A stretch of DNA of 64,000 nt from Streptococcus pasteurianus. Lineage in GTDB: Bacteria; Bacillota; Bacilli; Lactobacillales; Streptococcaceae. Both the position numbers and the translations under genes were made by a program. How positions within the stretch are numbered: the stretch's first letter is position 1; every line of letters begins with the position of its first letter. This document shows positions 18,988 to 28,541 of this stretch, in pieces. The notes beneath the pieces were generated by a model. That model saw nothing but the letters and a program-made list of their open reading frames with translations. It was not told the DNA's origin and searched no databases. The stretch covers positions 1,330,501 to 1,394,500 of the forward strand of contig NZ_CP039457.1 in NCBI RefSeq assembly GCF_004843545.1, read 5' to 3'.

Positions 18988-21252
18988 TTAGTTGCTGTGC
19001 CAGATTTCGCCGTTGTATTGTTCAATTGTACGGTCTGATGAGAAGAAACCAGCTTTGGCAATATTTTTAACGACTTTTGTCATCCAAACTTTTTGGTCTT
19101 CGTAATCAGCAAGCATTTGTTCTTTAACAGCAATGTATTCTTTAAGGTCAATCAAAGTCATGAACCAGTCTTTGTTAATCAATTCATTGTAAAGACGCTC
19201 AAGACGTTCTGCATTACCATATTTCACTAATTCATCACTAACGATGAAGTCAACAGCTTCTTTGATAACTGGGTCATTTTCATAGTAATCAGTTGATATA
19301 TAACCTTCCGTTGCATAAAGATCAATGATAGTATCAGAATCTTTACCAAATGTATAAATATTATCCATTCCTGCTAATTCAGCAATTTCAACATTGGCAC
19401 CGTCCATTGTACCAAGAGTCAATGCACCGTTGAGCATGAATTTCATATTACCAGTCCCTGAAGCTTCTTTTGATGCTAGAGAGATTTGTTCAGAAATATC
19501 TGTCGCAGGAATTAAGTGTTCAGCAACGGTAACGTTATAGTTTTCAACCAAGTGAACATTTAGGTATTGGTTAACTTCTGGGTCGTTGTTAATCACTTCT
19601 GACAAGCAAAGAATCAAGTGAATGATATCTTGGGCAATGATGTAAGCAGGTGCTGCTTTACCACCAAAGATAACAGTAATCTTACGTTCTGGTAAGTTAC
19701 CACTTTTAATTTCAAGGTATTTATGAATAATATAAAGAGCATTCATTTGTTGACGTTTGTACTCGTGGAAACGTTTGATTTGTGTATCAATAATTGAGTT
19801 TTCGTCAAGTTCAATACCTTTATTTTCTTTGAGGTAACGTTTAAGAGCAAGTTTATTATTGTGCTTGATTTCAGCCAATTCAGCATGAACAGCTTCATCA
19901 TCAGCAAAAGCAAGTAATTTTTCAAGCTTAGTCGCATCAGTCAAGTAGTCATCGCCGATAAGTTCTTTGATATAGTCAGCCAAATCTTGGTTGGCAAATT
20001 CAAGCCAGCGACGGAATGTGATACCGTTTGTTTTGTTGTTGAATTTTTCAGGATAAATATCATAGAACGGTTTCAACTCACTGTTTTTAAGGATTTCAGT
20101 GTGAAGCGCAGCTACCCCATTGACAGATGTTGAGAAATGAATATCCATATGTGCCATGTGAACACGGTCAGCTTCGTCAATAATTTGAACAGCTGGATCA
20201 GAGTATTCGCTAGCAATCAATGTATTCAATTTTTCAATGATTGTTACCAAATGAGGAACAACTTCGTTAAGGTAGTCAAGAGGCCATTTTTCAAGCGCTT
20301 CTGCCAAGATAGTGTGGTTAGTGTAACCAACCATATTTTTCACGATTGAAACAGCTTCGTCAAAGTCAATGTCATGTTTTTCAGTCAAAAGACGGATAAG
20401 TTCTGGAATGACCATTGATGGGTGAGTATCATTGATTTGCACATAAGCATAATCAGCCAAGTCATGCAAGTTTGACCCACGTTCGATAGCTTCATCAATC
20501 AATAACTGTGCCGCATTTGAAACCATGAAATATTGTTGGTAAATACGAAGCAATTCACCGTTCTTATCTGAATCATCTGGATAAAGGAAAAGTGTCAAGT
20601 TTTGCCTGATTTCCGTCTTATCAAATGAAATACCATCATGAATCAAACCATAATCAAGACCGTCAATATCAAACAAGTTCAAATAGTTTTTAGTGTCACG
20701 TTTATAACCCAAAACATCGATACGGTCAAGACGAGATTTAAGTGTGAAATCTTTAAATGGCACATCATAACTGATATCAGTTGGAACAAGCCATGAATCT
20801 TTTTCAATCCAGTAGTTAGCTTCTGCTTCTTGTTGGTTATCAACGAAAACTTGTTTAAAAAGTCCGCAGTGATAGTTAAGACCAACACCTTCACCGTTAA
20901 TACCAAGTGTTGACATCGAATCAATGAAACATGATGCTAAACGACCAAGTCCACCGTTACCAAGAGATGGTTCAAGTTCAACATCTTCTACTTCGGCAAT
21001 TGATTTACCAGCTGCTGCTAATTCAGCTTTAACATCTTTGTAGATGCCAAGGTTGATAAGGTTGTTTGACAATAGTTTTCCGATAAGGAATTCAGCAGAA
21101 ATGTAGTAAACTTTGCGTTTTGCTGTGTTTTTTGGTTTTTCAGCTGCCAAGTCTTTAACGTAATGTAAAAGTGCTACGTAAATATCTTCATTGCTCAATT
21201 CAGCAAGTATTTGCCCTTTTGATTGGAGATAGTTTATGAAATTAGTTGTCAT
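18988..21252 (-). CDS. malP: Maltodextrin/glycogen phosphorylase
   Basis: 754 aa, GT35. [16 protein letters not shown] (~93-108) and the PLP-site segment [25 protein letters not shown] (~605-630, PLP-binding Lys within) are diagnostic. It releases glucose-1-phosphate from maltodextrin ends in the cytoplasm. It overlaps malQ by 11 nt and is its operon partner, as in S. pneumoniae malQP. Probably repressed by MalR through the malQ operator. glgP is an alternative name, but context favours the maltodextrin role. Confidence 0.94.
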   Translation of the reverse strand: MTTNFINYLQSKGQILAELSNEDIYVALLHYVKDLAAEKPKNTAKRKVYYISAEFLIGKLLSNNLINLGIYKDVKAELAAAGKSIAEVEDVELEPSLGNGGLGRLASCFIDSMSTLGINGEGVGLNYHCGLFKQVFVDNQQEAEANYWIEKDSWLVPTDISYDVPFKDFTLKSRLDRIDVLGYKRDTKNYLNLFDIDGLDYGLIHDGISFDKTEIRQNLTLFLYPDDSDKNGELLRIYQQYFMVSNAAQLLIDEAIERGSNLHDLADYAYVQINDTHPSMVIPELIRLLTEKHDIDFDEAVSIVKNMVGYTNHTILAEALEKWPLDYLNEVVPHLVTIIEKLNTLIASEYSDPAVQIIDEADRVHMAHMDIHFSTSVNGVAALHTEILKNSELKPFYDIYPEKFNNKTNGITFRRWLEFANQDLADYIKELIGDDYLTDATKLEKLLAFADDEAVHAELAEIKHNNKLALKRYLKENKGIELDENSIIDTQIKRFHEYKRQQMNALYIIHKYLEIKSGNLPERKITVIFGGKAAPAYIIAQDIIHLILCLSEVINNDPEVNQYLNVHLVENYNVTVAEHLIPATDISEQISLASKEASGTGNMKFMLNGALTLGTMDGANVEIAELAGMDNIYTFGKDSDTIIDLYATEGYISTDYYENDPVIKEAVDFIVSDELVKYGNAERLERLYNELINKDWFMTLIDLKEYIAVKEQMLADYEDQKVWMTKVVKNIAKAGFFSSDRTIEQYNGEIWHSN

Positions 21253-22783
21253 TTTTAGTCGCCTTTTCTTCTTTAGTTATCGTTTTAAATGTATTTTTGC
21301 GGCAGTAAAGTGCTGTAATATCTTTCAAGAAAGCTTTGCGCTCATCTGTCAAATCTTCTTTAAGCATACGCCATTGCCAGTTGCCACCAACAGTATTTGG
21401 AATATTCATACGGCTATCAGCTGGTTTATCAAGTAGATCTTGCATTGTCGCAATCGCAACATCACTAACAGTCACAAACAATGTCCGAAGCATAGCTTGT
21501 GTAATCGGTTCATCGTCACTACGGTGAGTGTAAGCATTCACAAATGCTTTTTGCTCGGCAGTCAAGTTGTCATACCAACCGTTGATAACTTCATTATCGT
21601 GTGTTCCTGTATAAGCAACGCTATTTTTATTACAGTTATGAGGAGCATCAATACTCTTTCCTTCGGTGTCATAGAAGCCAAATTCAAGAATTTTCATGCC
21701 TGGGAAAGCTGTATCTGTCAATAACTGTTCAGCTTTTTCGTCGATGTAACCAAGGTTTTCAGCGATAATCGGAAGGTCACCAAGTTTGTCTTTGACAACA
21801 TCAAATAAAGCACGTCCTGGACCTGGTTCCCAACTACCGTCATTTGCTGTTTCGTAGTCACCACGGATTTCCCAATAATCTGAGAAGCCTTTGAAATGGT
21901 CAATACGAAGAAGGTCATACAATTTGAAGCCTTCTTGAATACGGTAAACCCACCAAGCGTAATTTGTCTTAGCATGATTTTTCCAATCATAAATTGGATT
22001 TCCCCAGAGCTGACCATCATCACTGAATTCATCCGCAGGAACACCGGCAATGCAAATTGGATTTTTATCACTATCTACTTTGAAGAGTTCAGGCATTGTC
22101 CATACTTCAACACTATCAGCTGAAACATAAATTGGCATATCACCAATAATTTCAATACCATTTTCATTAGCATAAGCTTTGAGTTTAGCCCATTGTTGAT
22201 AGAAGAAATATTGAGTGACTTTATGGTAAAGAATAGCGTCTTTTAATTTAGCACGGTAAGTTTCAAGAGCCTTTTCTTCTCGTCTAACAACCGCTTTATC
22301 GTCCCATTCTTGTAGAGCTTTGTTATCAAAAAATTCTTTAATTGCTATGAAGTCTGCAAAATCTTGTAGCCAGCTCGTATCTTTTTCAAATTCAGCTAAG
22401 GCTTCAATATTTTCCTTTTGACTCAAGAAGGCTTTAACTGCTTTTTCCAAAATAGGACGGCGCAATTCAAAAATACGAGCGTAGTCAACAGACTCTAAAT
22501 CATCACCAAAATTAACGGTTTCAAAATCTTTTTTATCAAGGTAACCTTGTTCACTAAGGAGTTCAAGGTCAATCAGATGCGTATTTCCCGCAGTAGCTGA
22601 GAACGATTGATAAGGGGAATCACCATAACTTGTCGTTGTTAGTGGTAAAATTTGCCAGTATGTTTGGTCAGTTTCAACTAAGAAATCAACAAAGTCATAG
22701 GCTTCTTGTCCGAATGTTCCCACCCCTTGCTTTCCAGGTAGCGATGTGATATGCATCAATACACCACTTGCACGTTTTTTCAT
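21242..22783 (-). CDS. malQ: 4-alpha-glucanotransferase (amylomaltase)
   Basis: 513 aa, GH77. [16 protein letters not shown] at ~10-25; [16 protein letters not shown] (~295-310) carries the catalytic nucleophile Asp; IAENLGYID (~345-353) carries the acid/base Glu; [13 protein letters not shown] (~390-402) has the third acidic residue. It transfers glucan chains between maltodextrins so that MalP can degrade them. First gene of malQP, transcribed from the operator-containing promoter just upstream. Confidence 0.95.
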   Translation of the reverse strand: MKKRASGVLMHITSLPGKQGVGTFGQEAYDFVDFLVETDQTYWQILPLTTTSYGDSPYQSFSATAGNTHLIDLELLSEQGYLDKKDFETVNFGDDLESVDYARIFELRRPILEKAVKAFLSQKENIEALAEFEKDTSWLQDFADFIAIKEFFDNKALQEWDDKAVVRREEKALETYRAKLKDAILYHKVTQYFFYQQWAKLKAYANENGIEIIGDMPIYVSADSVEVWTMPELFKVDSDKNPICIAGVPADEFSDDGQLWGNPIYDWKNHAKTNYAWWVYRIQEGFKLYDLLRIDHFKGFSDYWEIRGDYETANDGSWEPGPGRALFDVVKDKLGDLPIIAENLGYIDEKAEQLLTDTAFPGMKILEFGFYDTEGKSIDAPHNCNKNSVAYTGTHDNEVINGWYDNLTAEQKAFVNAYTHRSDDEPITQAMLRTLFVTVSDVAIATMQDLLDKPADSRMNIPNTVGGNWQWRMLKEDLTDERKAFLKDITALYCRKNTFKTITKEEKATKNDN

Positions 22784-22819
22784 ACGTTTTCTCCTTTATC
22801 AACTATCTTTACATTGCAA

Positions 22820-22848
22820 ATTATAACGCAACCGTTTGCATTAGTCAA
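22820..22848 (-). promoter_or_regulatory. malQP promoter with embedded MalR/CcpA-type operator
   Basis: Minus strand: TTGACT, 17 bp, TATAAT. The pseudo-palindrome GCAAACGGTTGC (22828-22839) fills the spacer, so a bound LacI-family repressor would block polymerase. The same motif sits in the malX promoter. Confidence 0.85.
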
Positions 22849-22871
22849 CTATTTTCTTGAAAAATTTTCAC

Positions 22872-22900
22872 AAAAAAATCACCTTATTAGCTAATAAGGC
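22872..22900 (-). terminator. malR terminator
   Basis: CCTTATTAG / CTAATAAGG stem, then TGATTTTTTT on the minus strand. Confidence 0.8.
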
Positions 22901-22948
22901 GATATAGGGTATTAAAACAAAGCTAAAAAGCTGTTAAACCCTTTTTAG

Positions 22949-23974
22949 TTAATCATCAACGTGTAATTGGCGTACACTTTCACGTTCTCTAAGCGTAAAT
23001 GGAACAATAATTTTTTCAGTAATAGCTGTTTTAGGCGATTTAATCAACTCTACCAATCTTCTAAAACTTATTCGTCCAAGATTTGAAACATTAATATCAA
23101 AGGTTGTTAAATACGGGTGAACTAGGGTTGAATATGCTGAGTTATTGAAAGTAATAATCGAAATATCATCAGGTACACTCAATTGATAATAAGATAAAAA
23201 CTGCGTAATTCTAACCGAAATCGTATCTGCAATAACAATTAAAGCGGTTGCTTTGCTCTCTTCGATTTTTTGAATTAGTTCTTCTAATACCATAGGATCT
23301 CTACGGTCAAATAAGAGTGCAGGATTGCTATCAAGCTCTAATTTCTCCATGCCACGTAGGTAACCAAAATAACGTTCTGATGACACTTCAGATTTTAAAT
23401 CATCTGTTACAAAAAGAATCTCACGATGTCCTTTTTGGTAAAGGTATTCTACTGCTTTTTTCCCCATTAATTGGTTATCATTATCAATATAAGTAATGTC
23501 GTTTTCAAAACCTTCTGGTGCTCCTACGATAACAAATGGCACGTCATTGTCCATTAAATACTTACGAACAGGATCATCAGGGTCAGAATAAAGGATAATA
23601 AAACCATCAACACGCTTCTGACGATACATCAATTTAACCTGTTCTTCAAGTTCATCAACCGTCATCCCTGTTGCGATTGATACCGTAAAATCATTTAGCT
23701 TTGCTTCACTTGTAATTGTTGACAAAATTTGCATAAAGAAAGGTTCATTCAAACGATCTGGAGTAATTAATGGTGGAAAAATCAAACCAACGTTATAAGT
23801 TAAACCGCTTGCTAACATTTGCGCGGCAACATTGGGCACATAACCAAGATCTGCCATCGCTTTCCGAACTTTATCTTTTGTTTTCTGAGAAATGGATTTA
23901 TTATCTTTTAAAACGCGGCTAACTGTTGAAGGATTCACGCCAGCTTCAGCCGCTACATCTTTTATTGTAACCAT
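22949..23974 (-). CDS. malR: Maltose operon repressor, LacI family
   Basis: 341 aa. N-terminal HTH (VTIKDVAAEAGVNPSTVSRVL, residues 2-22) with hinge helix, then a periplasmic-binding-protein-like sensor domain (YNVGLIFPP, DVPFVIVGAP, DISIITFNN). Lies between malQP and malXCD and faces malX divergently, the S. pneumoniae arrangement for MalR, which represses both units and is released by maltose. A further operator-like site upstream of its own -10 suggests autoregulation. Confidence 0.93.
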   Translation of the reverse strand: MVTIKDVAAEAGVNPSTVSRVLKDNKSISQKTKDKVRKAMADLGYVPNVAAQMLASGLTYNVGLIFPPLITPDRLNEPFFMQILSTITSEAKLNDFTVSIATGMTVDELEEQVKLMYRQKRVDGFIILYSDPDDPVRKYLMDNDVPFVIVGAPEGFENDITYIDNDNQLMGKKAVEYLYQKGHREILFVTDDLKSEVSSERYFGYLRGMEKLELDSNPALLFDRRDPMVLEELIQKIEESKATALIVIADTISVRITQFLSYYQLSVPDDISIITFNNSAYSTLVHPYLTTFDINVSNLGRISFRRLVELIKSPKTAITEKIIVPFTLRERESVRQLHVDD

Positions 23975-24057
23975 TTATGTCTCCTTTTCACTTTTCATTT
24001 TATAATAGATTTACAGTACTGACAAGATTTTACTTGCAAAATCTTATTTTACTCCCT

Positions 24058-24093
24058 ATTATACATAAAAGCAGATTTTCTGCAATTGTTTGC
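24058..24093 (-). promoter_or_regulatory. malR -10 and upstream operator-like site
   Basis: TATAAT (24058-24063, minus strand) with GCAATTGTTTGC (24082-24093, plus strand) in the -35 area. The latter matches the mal operator pattern GCAAnCGnTTGC except at the centre. No good -35 is visible. Confidence 0.5.
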
Positions 24094-24207
24094 CTTTATA
24101 TCTTACAACTTTTTTGACAAAAAATTTTTTATTGTTATGAGATCGCTTAAATCAAGCTTTTATGACCATTTTGGGGTTTAAAAACTAAATTTTTTTCAAA
24201 AAATCGC

Positions 24208-24236
24208 TTGACAATATCTGCAAGCGGTTGCATAAT
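24208..24236 (+). promoter_or_regulatory. malXCD promoter with embedded operator
   Basis: TTGACA, 17 bp, CATAAT. GCAAGCGGTTGC (24220-24231) occupies the 3' part of the spacer and touches the -10. Same architecture as malQP on the other side of malR. Confidence 0.85.
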
Positions 24237-24283
24237 ATAGGTGTAACAATTATATTACTAATCTTTCTCTAGGAGGGGAAATC

Positions 24284-25540
24284 ATGAAGAAGAATACATG
24301 GAAAAAAATGGTCCTTGCTGGTGCAGGTCTTACACTCGCAGGTAGCGTATTAGTCGCTTGCTCAAATTCCTCATCAAATAGTTCAAGCTCTTCATCAAGC
24401 AAGACTATTAAATTATGGGTTCCAACAGGCGCTAAAGAATCTTATTCAGAAGTCGTTAAACAATTCGAAGAAGAATCTGGCTACACTGTAAAAGTTGTTG
24501 AATCAAACGATTCAAAAGCACAAGAAAATGTAAAAAAAGACCCAGAAAAAGCTGCTGATGTCTTTTCACTCCCACATGACCAACTTGGTCAATTAGTAGA
24601 ATCTGGTGTTATTCAAGAAGTTCCAGAAGAATATGCCAACGAAATTGCTGAAAACGATACCGACCAAGCAGTTGCTGGTGCTCAATACAATGGTAAAACA
24701 TACGCCTTCCCATTCGGTATTGAATCACAAGTTCTCTTCTATAATAAGTCTAAACTTTCTGAAGAGGATGTTACTAACTATGAGACAATTACAAGCAAAG
24801 CTACATTTGGTGCTACTTTCAAATCAATGAATGCTTACGCTACTGCCCCACTTTTCATGTCAGTTGGTGACACATTGTTCGGAAAAGACGGTGAAACAGT
24901 TGATGGCACAAACTGGGGTAACGAAGCTGGTGTATCTGTCCTTCAATGGATTTCAGACCAAAACTCAAACAGCGGATTTGTTAACCTAACAGCTGAAAAC
25001 GCTATGTCTAAATTTGGTGATGGTAGCGTTGCTGCGATCGAAACAGGACCATGGGATTTGTCAGCTGCACAAGAAGCTATCGGTGAAGAAAATCTCGGTA
25101 TCGCTGTTTACCCTACTGTAACAATCGGTGGAAATACTGTTCAACAAAAAGCTTTCCTTGGTGTTAAACTTTTTGCTGTAAACCAAGCACCTGCTGGTTC
25201 TGACACAGACCGTATCGCTGCTTCTTACAAACTTGCTTCAATGTTGACTAGCGCTGAAAGCCAAGAAAACCAATTTACCTATGAAGGACGTAACATCATC
25301 CCAGCAAACAAAGAAGTTCAAGAATCTGATACCGTTCAATCAAACGAATTGGCACAAGCAGTCATCAAGATGGCATCATCATCTGACTACACAGTTGTTA
25401 CACCTAAACTTAGTCAAATGACAACATTCTGGACTGAAAGTGCTGCTCTTCTCAGCGATGTCTATAATGGTAAAATTCAAAGTAGTGACTACCTCACTAA
25501 ATTACAAGAATTTGACGCAGATTTAGCTGCTGCTGAGTAA
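24284..25540 (+). CDS. malX: Maltose/maltodextrin-binding lipoprotein
   Basis: 418 aa. Lipoprotein signal with VLVACS, lipidated Cys26, followed by a Ser/Asn-rich linker (~27-43). SBP family 1 body: IKLWVPTGAKESY, YNGKTYAFPFGIESQVLFYNK, GSVAAIETGPWDL. Captures maltodextrins for the MalC/MalD permease; the ATPase is not in the window and is usually the shared MsmK in streptococci. GGAGGGG ribosome site. A partial terminator behind it may make it more abundant than the permease genes. Confidence 0.95.
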   Translation: MKKNTWKKMVLAGAGLTLAGSVLVACSNSSSNSSSSSSSKTIKLWVPTGAKESYSEVVKQFEEESGYTVKVVESNDSKAQENVKKDPEKAADVFSLPHDQLGQLVESGVIQEVPEEYANEIAENDTDQAVAGAQYNGKTYAFPFGIESQVLFYNKSKLSEEDVTNYETITSKATFGATFKSMNAYATAPLFMSVGDTLFGKDGETVDGTNWGNEAGVSVLQWISDQNSNSGFVNLTAENAMSKFGDGSVAAIETGPWDLSAAQEAIGEENLGIAVYPTVTIGGNTVQQKAFLGVKLFAVNQAPAGSDTDRIAASYKLASMLTSAESQENQFTYEGRNIIPANKEVQESDTVQSNELAQAVIKMASSSDYTVVTPKLSQMTTFWTESAALLSDVYNGKIQSSDYLTKLQEFDADLAAAE

Positions 25541-25548
25541 GACGTATT

Positions 25549-25579
25549 AAAGTGGGGAGTCACTTCCCCACTTTATTTT
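25549..25579 (+). terminator. Attenuating terminator between malX and malC
   Basis: AAAGTGGGGA / TCCCCACTTT, 10-bp stem, 6-nt loop, followed by ATTTTTAGG. The T-run is interrupted, consistent with partial read-through to malC. Confidence 0.75.
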
Positions 25580-25669
25580 TAGGTTAATCATTATAGAAGT
25601 TATTGCTAAGATATTTAAGCTTAAAACTTTTAGCAGTGACTTCCAATAATGATGTAAAAGGAGTTTTGT

Positions 25670-27037
25670 ATGATTAATTCACAATATTTTGACAGTGTAC
25701 CTGTTAAAGAAGTTTTCAAAAAAGGTGGCTTTGATACTAAACTGTCATTTCTGATTATGGGATTTTCAAATTTCTATCATAAACAGATTATTAAGGGATG
25801 TTTATTCTTACTTTCAGAAATCCTATTTTTGATTGCTTTTGTTACTTCAATTATTCCGAGTTTGCAAGGGTTAATCACTTTGGGTACGCAAGAACAAGGA
25901 CTTGTTGAGAAAACAGTTGGTGGCATTAAGATGAAAGTCGCTGTTGAGGGTGATAACTCAATGTTAATGCTAATCTTCGGTTTAGCAGCCTTGATTTTCT
26001 GCCTTGTCTTTGCTTACATTTACTGGTGTAACCTAAAAAGTGCGCGTAATCTTTATGTTCTAGATAAAGAAAACAAAAAGATTCCAACGTTCAAAGAAGA
26101 TTTTGAAACACTTGCTAATGGTCGTTTCCACATGACTTTGATGGCAATTCCAATGATTGGTGTTCTGCTCTTTACCATCTTACCATTGATTTACATGATT
26201 TGTTTGGCATTTACAAGTTATGACCACAATCACCTACCACCAAAGAGTCTCTTTGATTGGGTTGGTTTCACTAACTTTGGTAATATCTTCAACGGTCGTA
26301 TGGCAGGAACATTCTTCCCAGTGCTTTCTTGGACCTTGATTTGGGCAGTATTTGCCACAGTAACAAACTTCTTCTTTGGTATTATTTTAGCTCTTATTAT
26401 CAATACTAAAGGTTTGAAATTGAAGAAAATGTGGCGAACAATCTTTGTTATTATCATTGCGGTGCCACAATTCATTTCACTTCTTATCATGAGAAACTTG
26501 CTTAGCGATGCTGGTCCAATCAATGCTATTCTTGAAAAAATCGGACTCGTCTCAGCTGCCAATCCATTGCCATTCTTATCTGATCCGCTTTGGGCCAAGT
26601 TCTCAATTATCATCGTTAACATGTGGGTTGGTATTCCTGTAACAATGTTGGTTGCTACTGGTATCATCATGAACTTGCCACAAGAGCAAATTGAAGCTGC
26701 TGAAATTGACGGAGCAAGCAAATTCCAGATTTTCAAATCAATCACATTTCCTCAAATTTTACTGGTTATGATGCCGAACTTGATTCAACAATTTATCGGT
26801 AACATCAACAACTTCAACGTTATCTACCTCCTTACTGGTGGTGGTCCTACTAACTCTAATTTCTATCAAGCTGGTAGCACAGACTTGCTTGTTACATGGC
26901 TTTACAATTTGACAGTTACTGCAGCAGACTACAACCTTGCTTCTGTTATCGGTATCATCATCTTTGTTCTTTCTGCCGTGTTCAGTCTTCTAGCTTACAC
27001 AAGAACAAGTTCTTATAAGGAAGGGGTTGCGAAATAA
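25670..27037 (+). CDS. malC: Maltodextrin ABC transporter permease MalC (MalF-type)
   Basis: 455 aa, about eight hydrophobic segments. Binding-protein-dependent permease domain with the EAA loop EQIEAAEIDGASKFQIFKSI (~340-359), which docks the ATPase. The long first periplasmic loop of E. coli MalF is mostly missing, as usual in Gram-positives; a short insertion (LVEKTVGGIKMKVAVEGDNS) stands there instead. Stop and malD start share the sequence TAATG. Confidence 0.93.
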   Translation: MINSQYFDSVPVKEVFKKGGFDTKLSFLIMGFSNFYHKQIIKGCLFLLSEILFLIAFVTSIIPSLQGLITLGTQEQGLVEKTVGGIKMKVAVEGDNSMLMLIFGLAALIFCLVFAYIYWCNLKSARNLYVLDKENKKIPTFKEDFETLANGRFHMTLMAIPMIGVLLFTILPLIYMICLAFTSYDHNHLPPKSLFDWVGFTNFGNIFNGRMAGTFFPVLSWTLIWAVFATVTNFFFGIILALIINTKGLKLKKMWRTIFVIIIAVPQFISLLIMRNLLSDAGPINAILEKIGLVSAANPLPFLSDPLWAKFSIIIVNMWVGIPVTMLVATGIIMNLPQEQIEAAEIDGASKFQIFKSITFPQILLVMMPNLIQQFIGNINNFNVIYLLTGGGPTNSNFYQAGSTDLLVTWLYNLTVTAADYNLASVIGIIIFVLSAVFSLLAYTRTSSYKEGVAK

Positions 27038-27873
27038 TGAAAAACCAAAAACGATTAAGATTGACGTTTGTCTATATTTTACTGATTGTTTTATCAATCA
27101 TCTGGCTCTTTCCAATTGTTTGGGTTGTCCTTACAAGTTTCCGTGGCGAAGGAACAGCTTATGTTAACTATTTCATTCCAAAAACTTGGACGCTGGATAA
27201 TTATATCAAATTATTCACATCAGATGCCTTTCCTTTTGGACAATGGTTCTTAAATACATTGCTAGTTGCAACAGCATCTTGTATCATAGCAACCTTTATC
27301 ACGGTTGCTATGGCTTACTCACTCAGTCGTATCAAATTTAAACACCGCAACGGTTTCTTGAAACTAGCACTTGTGCTTAATATGTTCCCTGGCTTTATGA
27401 GTATGATTGCCGTTTACTACATCTTAAAAGCCTTTAACCTTGACCAAACACTTCTTGCCCTTGTCTTGGTTTACTCAGCTGGTGCAGCACTAGGCTTCTA
27501 TATTGCCAAAGGGTTCTTTGATACAATTCCTTACTCACTTGATGAATCTGCCATGATTGATGGAGCAACACGCGCTGATATTTTCTTTAAAATCACACTT
27601 CCTCTTTCAAAACCAATTATCGTTTATACAGCGCTTATGGCTTTCATCGGACCTTGGATTGACTTCATCTTTGCTAAGGTTATCTTAGGAGATGCGACAA
27701 GTAAATACACCGTTGCCATTGGACTCTTCTCAATGTTGCAACAAGATACCATCAATGATTGGTTCATGTCATTTACAGCAGGTTCAGTTATTATCGCCAT
27801 TCCAATCACATTACTCTTCATGTTTATGCAAAAATACTACGTGGAAGGTATTACAGGCGGTTCTGTTAAATAA
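27037..27873 (+). CDS. malD: Maltodextrin ABC transporter permease MalD (MalG-type)
   Basis: 278 aa, six hydrophobic segments, EAA loop YSLDESAMIDGATRADIFFKI (~165-185). Partner of MalC. Its end is followed by a strong terminator, closing malXCD. Length and motifs match MalG-family permeases of carbohydrate uptake type 1 transporters. Confidence 0.93.
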   Translation: MKNQKRLRLTFVYILLIVLSIIWLFPIVWVVLTSFRGEGTAYVNYFIPKTWTLDNYIKLFTSDAFPFGQWFLNTLLVATASCIIATFITVAMAYSLSRIKFKHRNGFLKLALVLNMFPGFMSMIAVYYILKAFNLDQTLLALVLVYSAGAALGFYIAKGFFDTIPYSLDESAMIDGATRADIFFKITLPLSKPIIVYTALMAFIGPWIDFIFAKVILGDATSKYTVAIGLFSMLQQDTINDWFMSFTAGSVIIAIPITLLFMFMQKYYVEGITGGSVK

Positions 27874-27910
27874 TCTAAAACCTAGCATTTCCCCTTCTAA
27901 ATTAATTATC

Positions 27911-27945
27911 AAAAACAGCTTAGAACGATTCTTCCAAGCTGTTTT
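27911..27945 (+). terminator. malXCD terminator
   Basis: AAAACAGCTT / AAGCTGTTTT stem with a few inner pairs, then ATTTTTAC. Confidence 0.8.
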
Positions 27946-27986
27946 ATTTTTACTACATTATTAATTGTAGTAGAAAATTTTGTTTC

Positions 27987-28451
27987 TTACCAAAATTCGC
28001 GTAAGAAATCATCTTTCAAACGTTCACGGTAAAAGAGTTCGTTGAGGTCATCTTCCTCGAAAACGCGAAGCAAATTGAGCATATCATAAGCTAAATCTAG
28101 TTTTGGTAATTCCTTGCGAGGAATCCATTTAATTTCGCCCTCGTCAGTCGAATGAATATCACCGACGTAGTCAGAAGCTCGATATAAGAAAACAAGGTAG
28201 CGTTCATCTTCTTTAGTGTACCAATGTTTCATTCCTACTAATTGTGGATCGTTAATCGTCAAACCAGTTTCTTCCTTAACTTCACGAATAACAGACTCAA
28301 CCAAACCTTCGTGTGGCTCAATATGCCCTCCAGGAAGCGCATAACCAGACCAACGATAACGTTTTGGGTCACGAATCTGCATGACAACATTTCCCTGACC
28401 ATCCTCAATTAAGCACATATTTGTTAAAATCACACTCTGTGCACGTGACAT
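27987..28451 (-). CDS. Nudix hydrolase (MutT-like)
   Basis: 154 aa. Complete Nudix box starting GGHIEPHEGLVESV and ending REVKEETGL (~41-63) with all metal-binding Glu residues. YRWSGYALPGG just before it is typical of 8-oxo-dGTP/MutX-type pyrophosphatases, but the substrate is not provable here. Sits alone behind uvrB on the same strand, ~90 bp away, which would fit a nucleotide-sanitation role. Confidence 0.85.
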   Translation of the reverse strand: MSRAQSVILTNMCLIEDGQGNVVMQIRDPKRYRWSGYALPGGHIEPHEGLVESVIREVKEETGLTINDPQLVGMKHWYTKEDERYLVFLYRASDYVGDIHSTDEGEIKWIPRKELPKLDLAYDMLNLLRVFEEDDLNELFYRERLKDDFLREFW

Positions 28452-28541
28452 ATTTTCCTCCGAATTCTATTCTCTACGCTAATACTTAATATTAATTGTT
28501 TTTAGGGTGTTCTAAAGTGAACTTTTACATGAATCTCAATT

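Noticed and set aside
26230..26745. 171-aa minus-strand ORF opposite malC
   Set aside because: Antisense to a strongly supported permease; arises from its codon bias.
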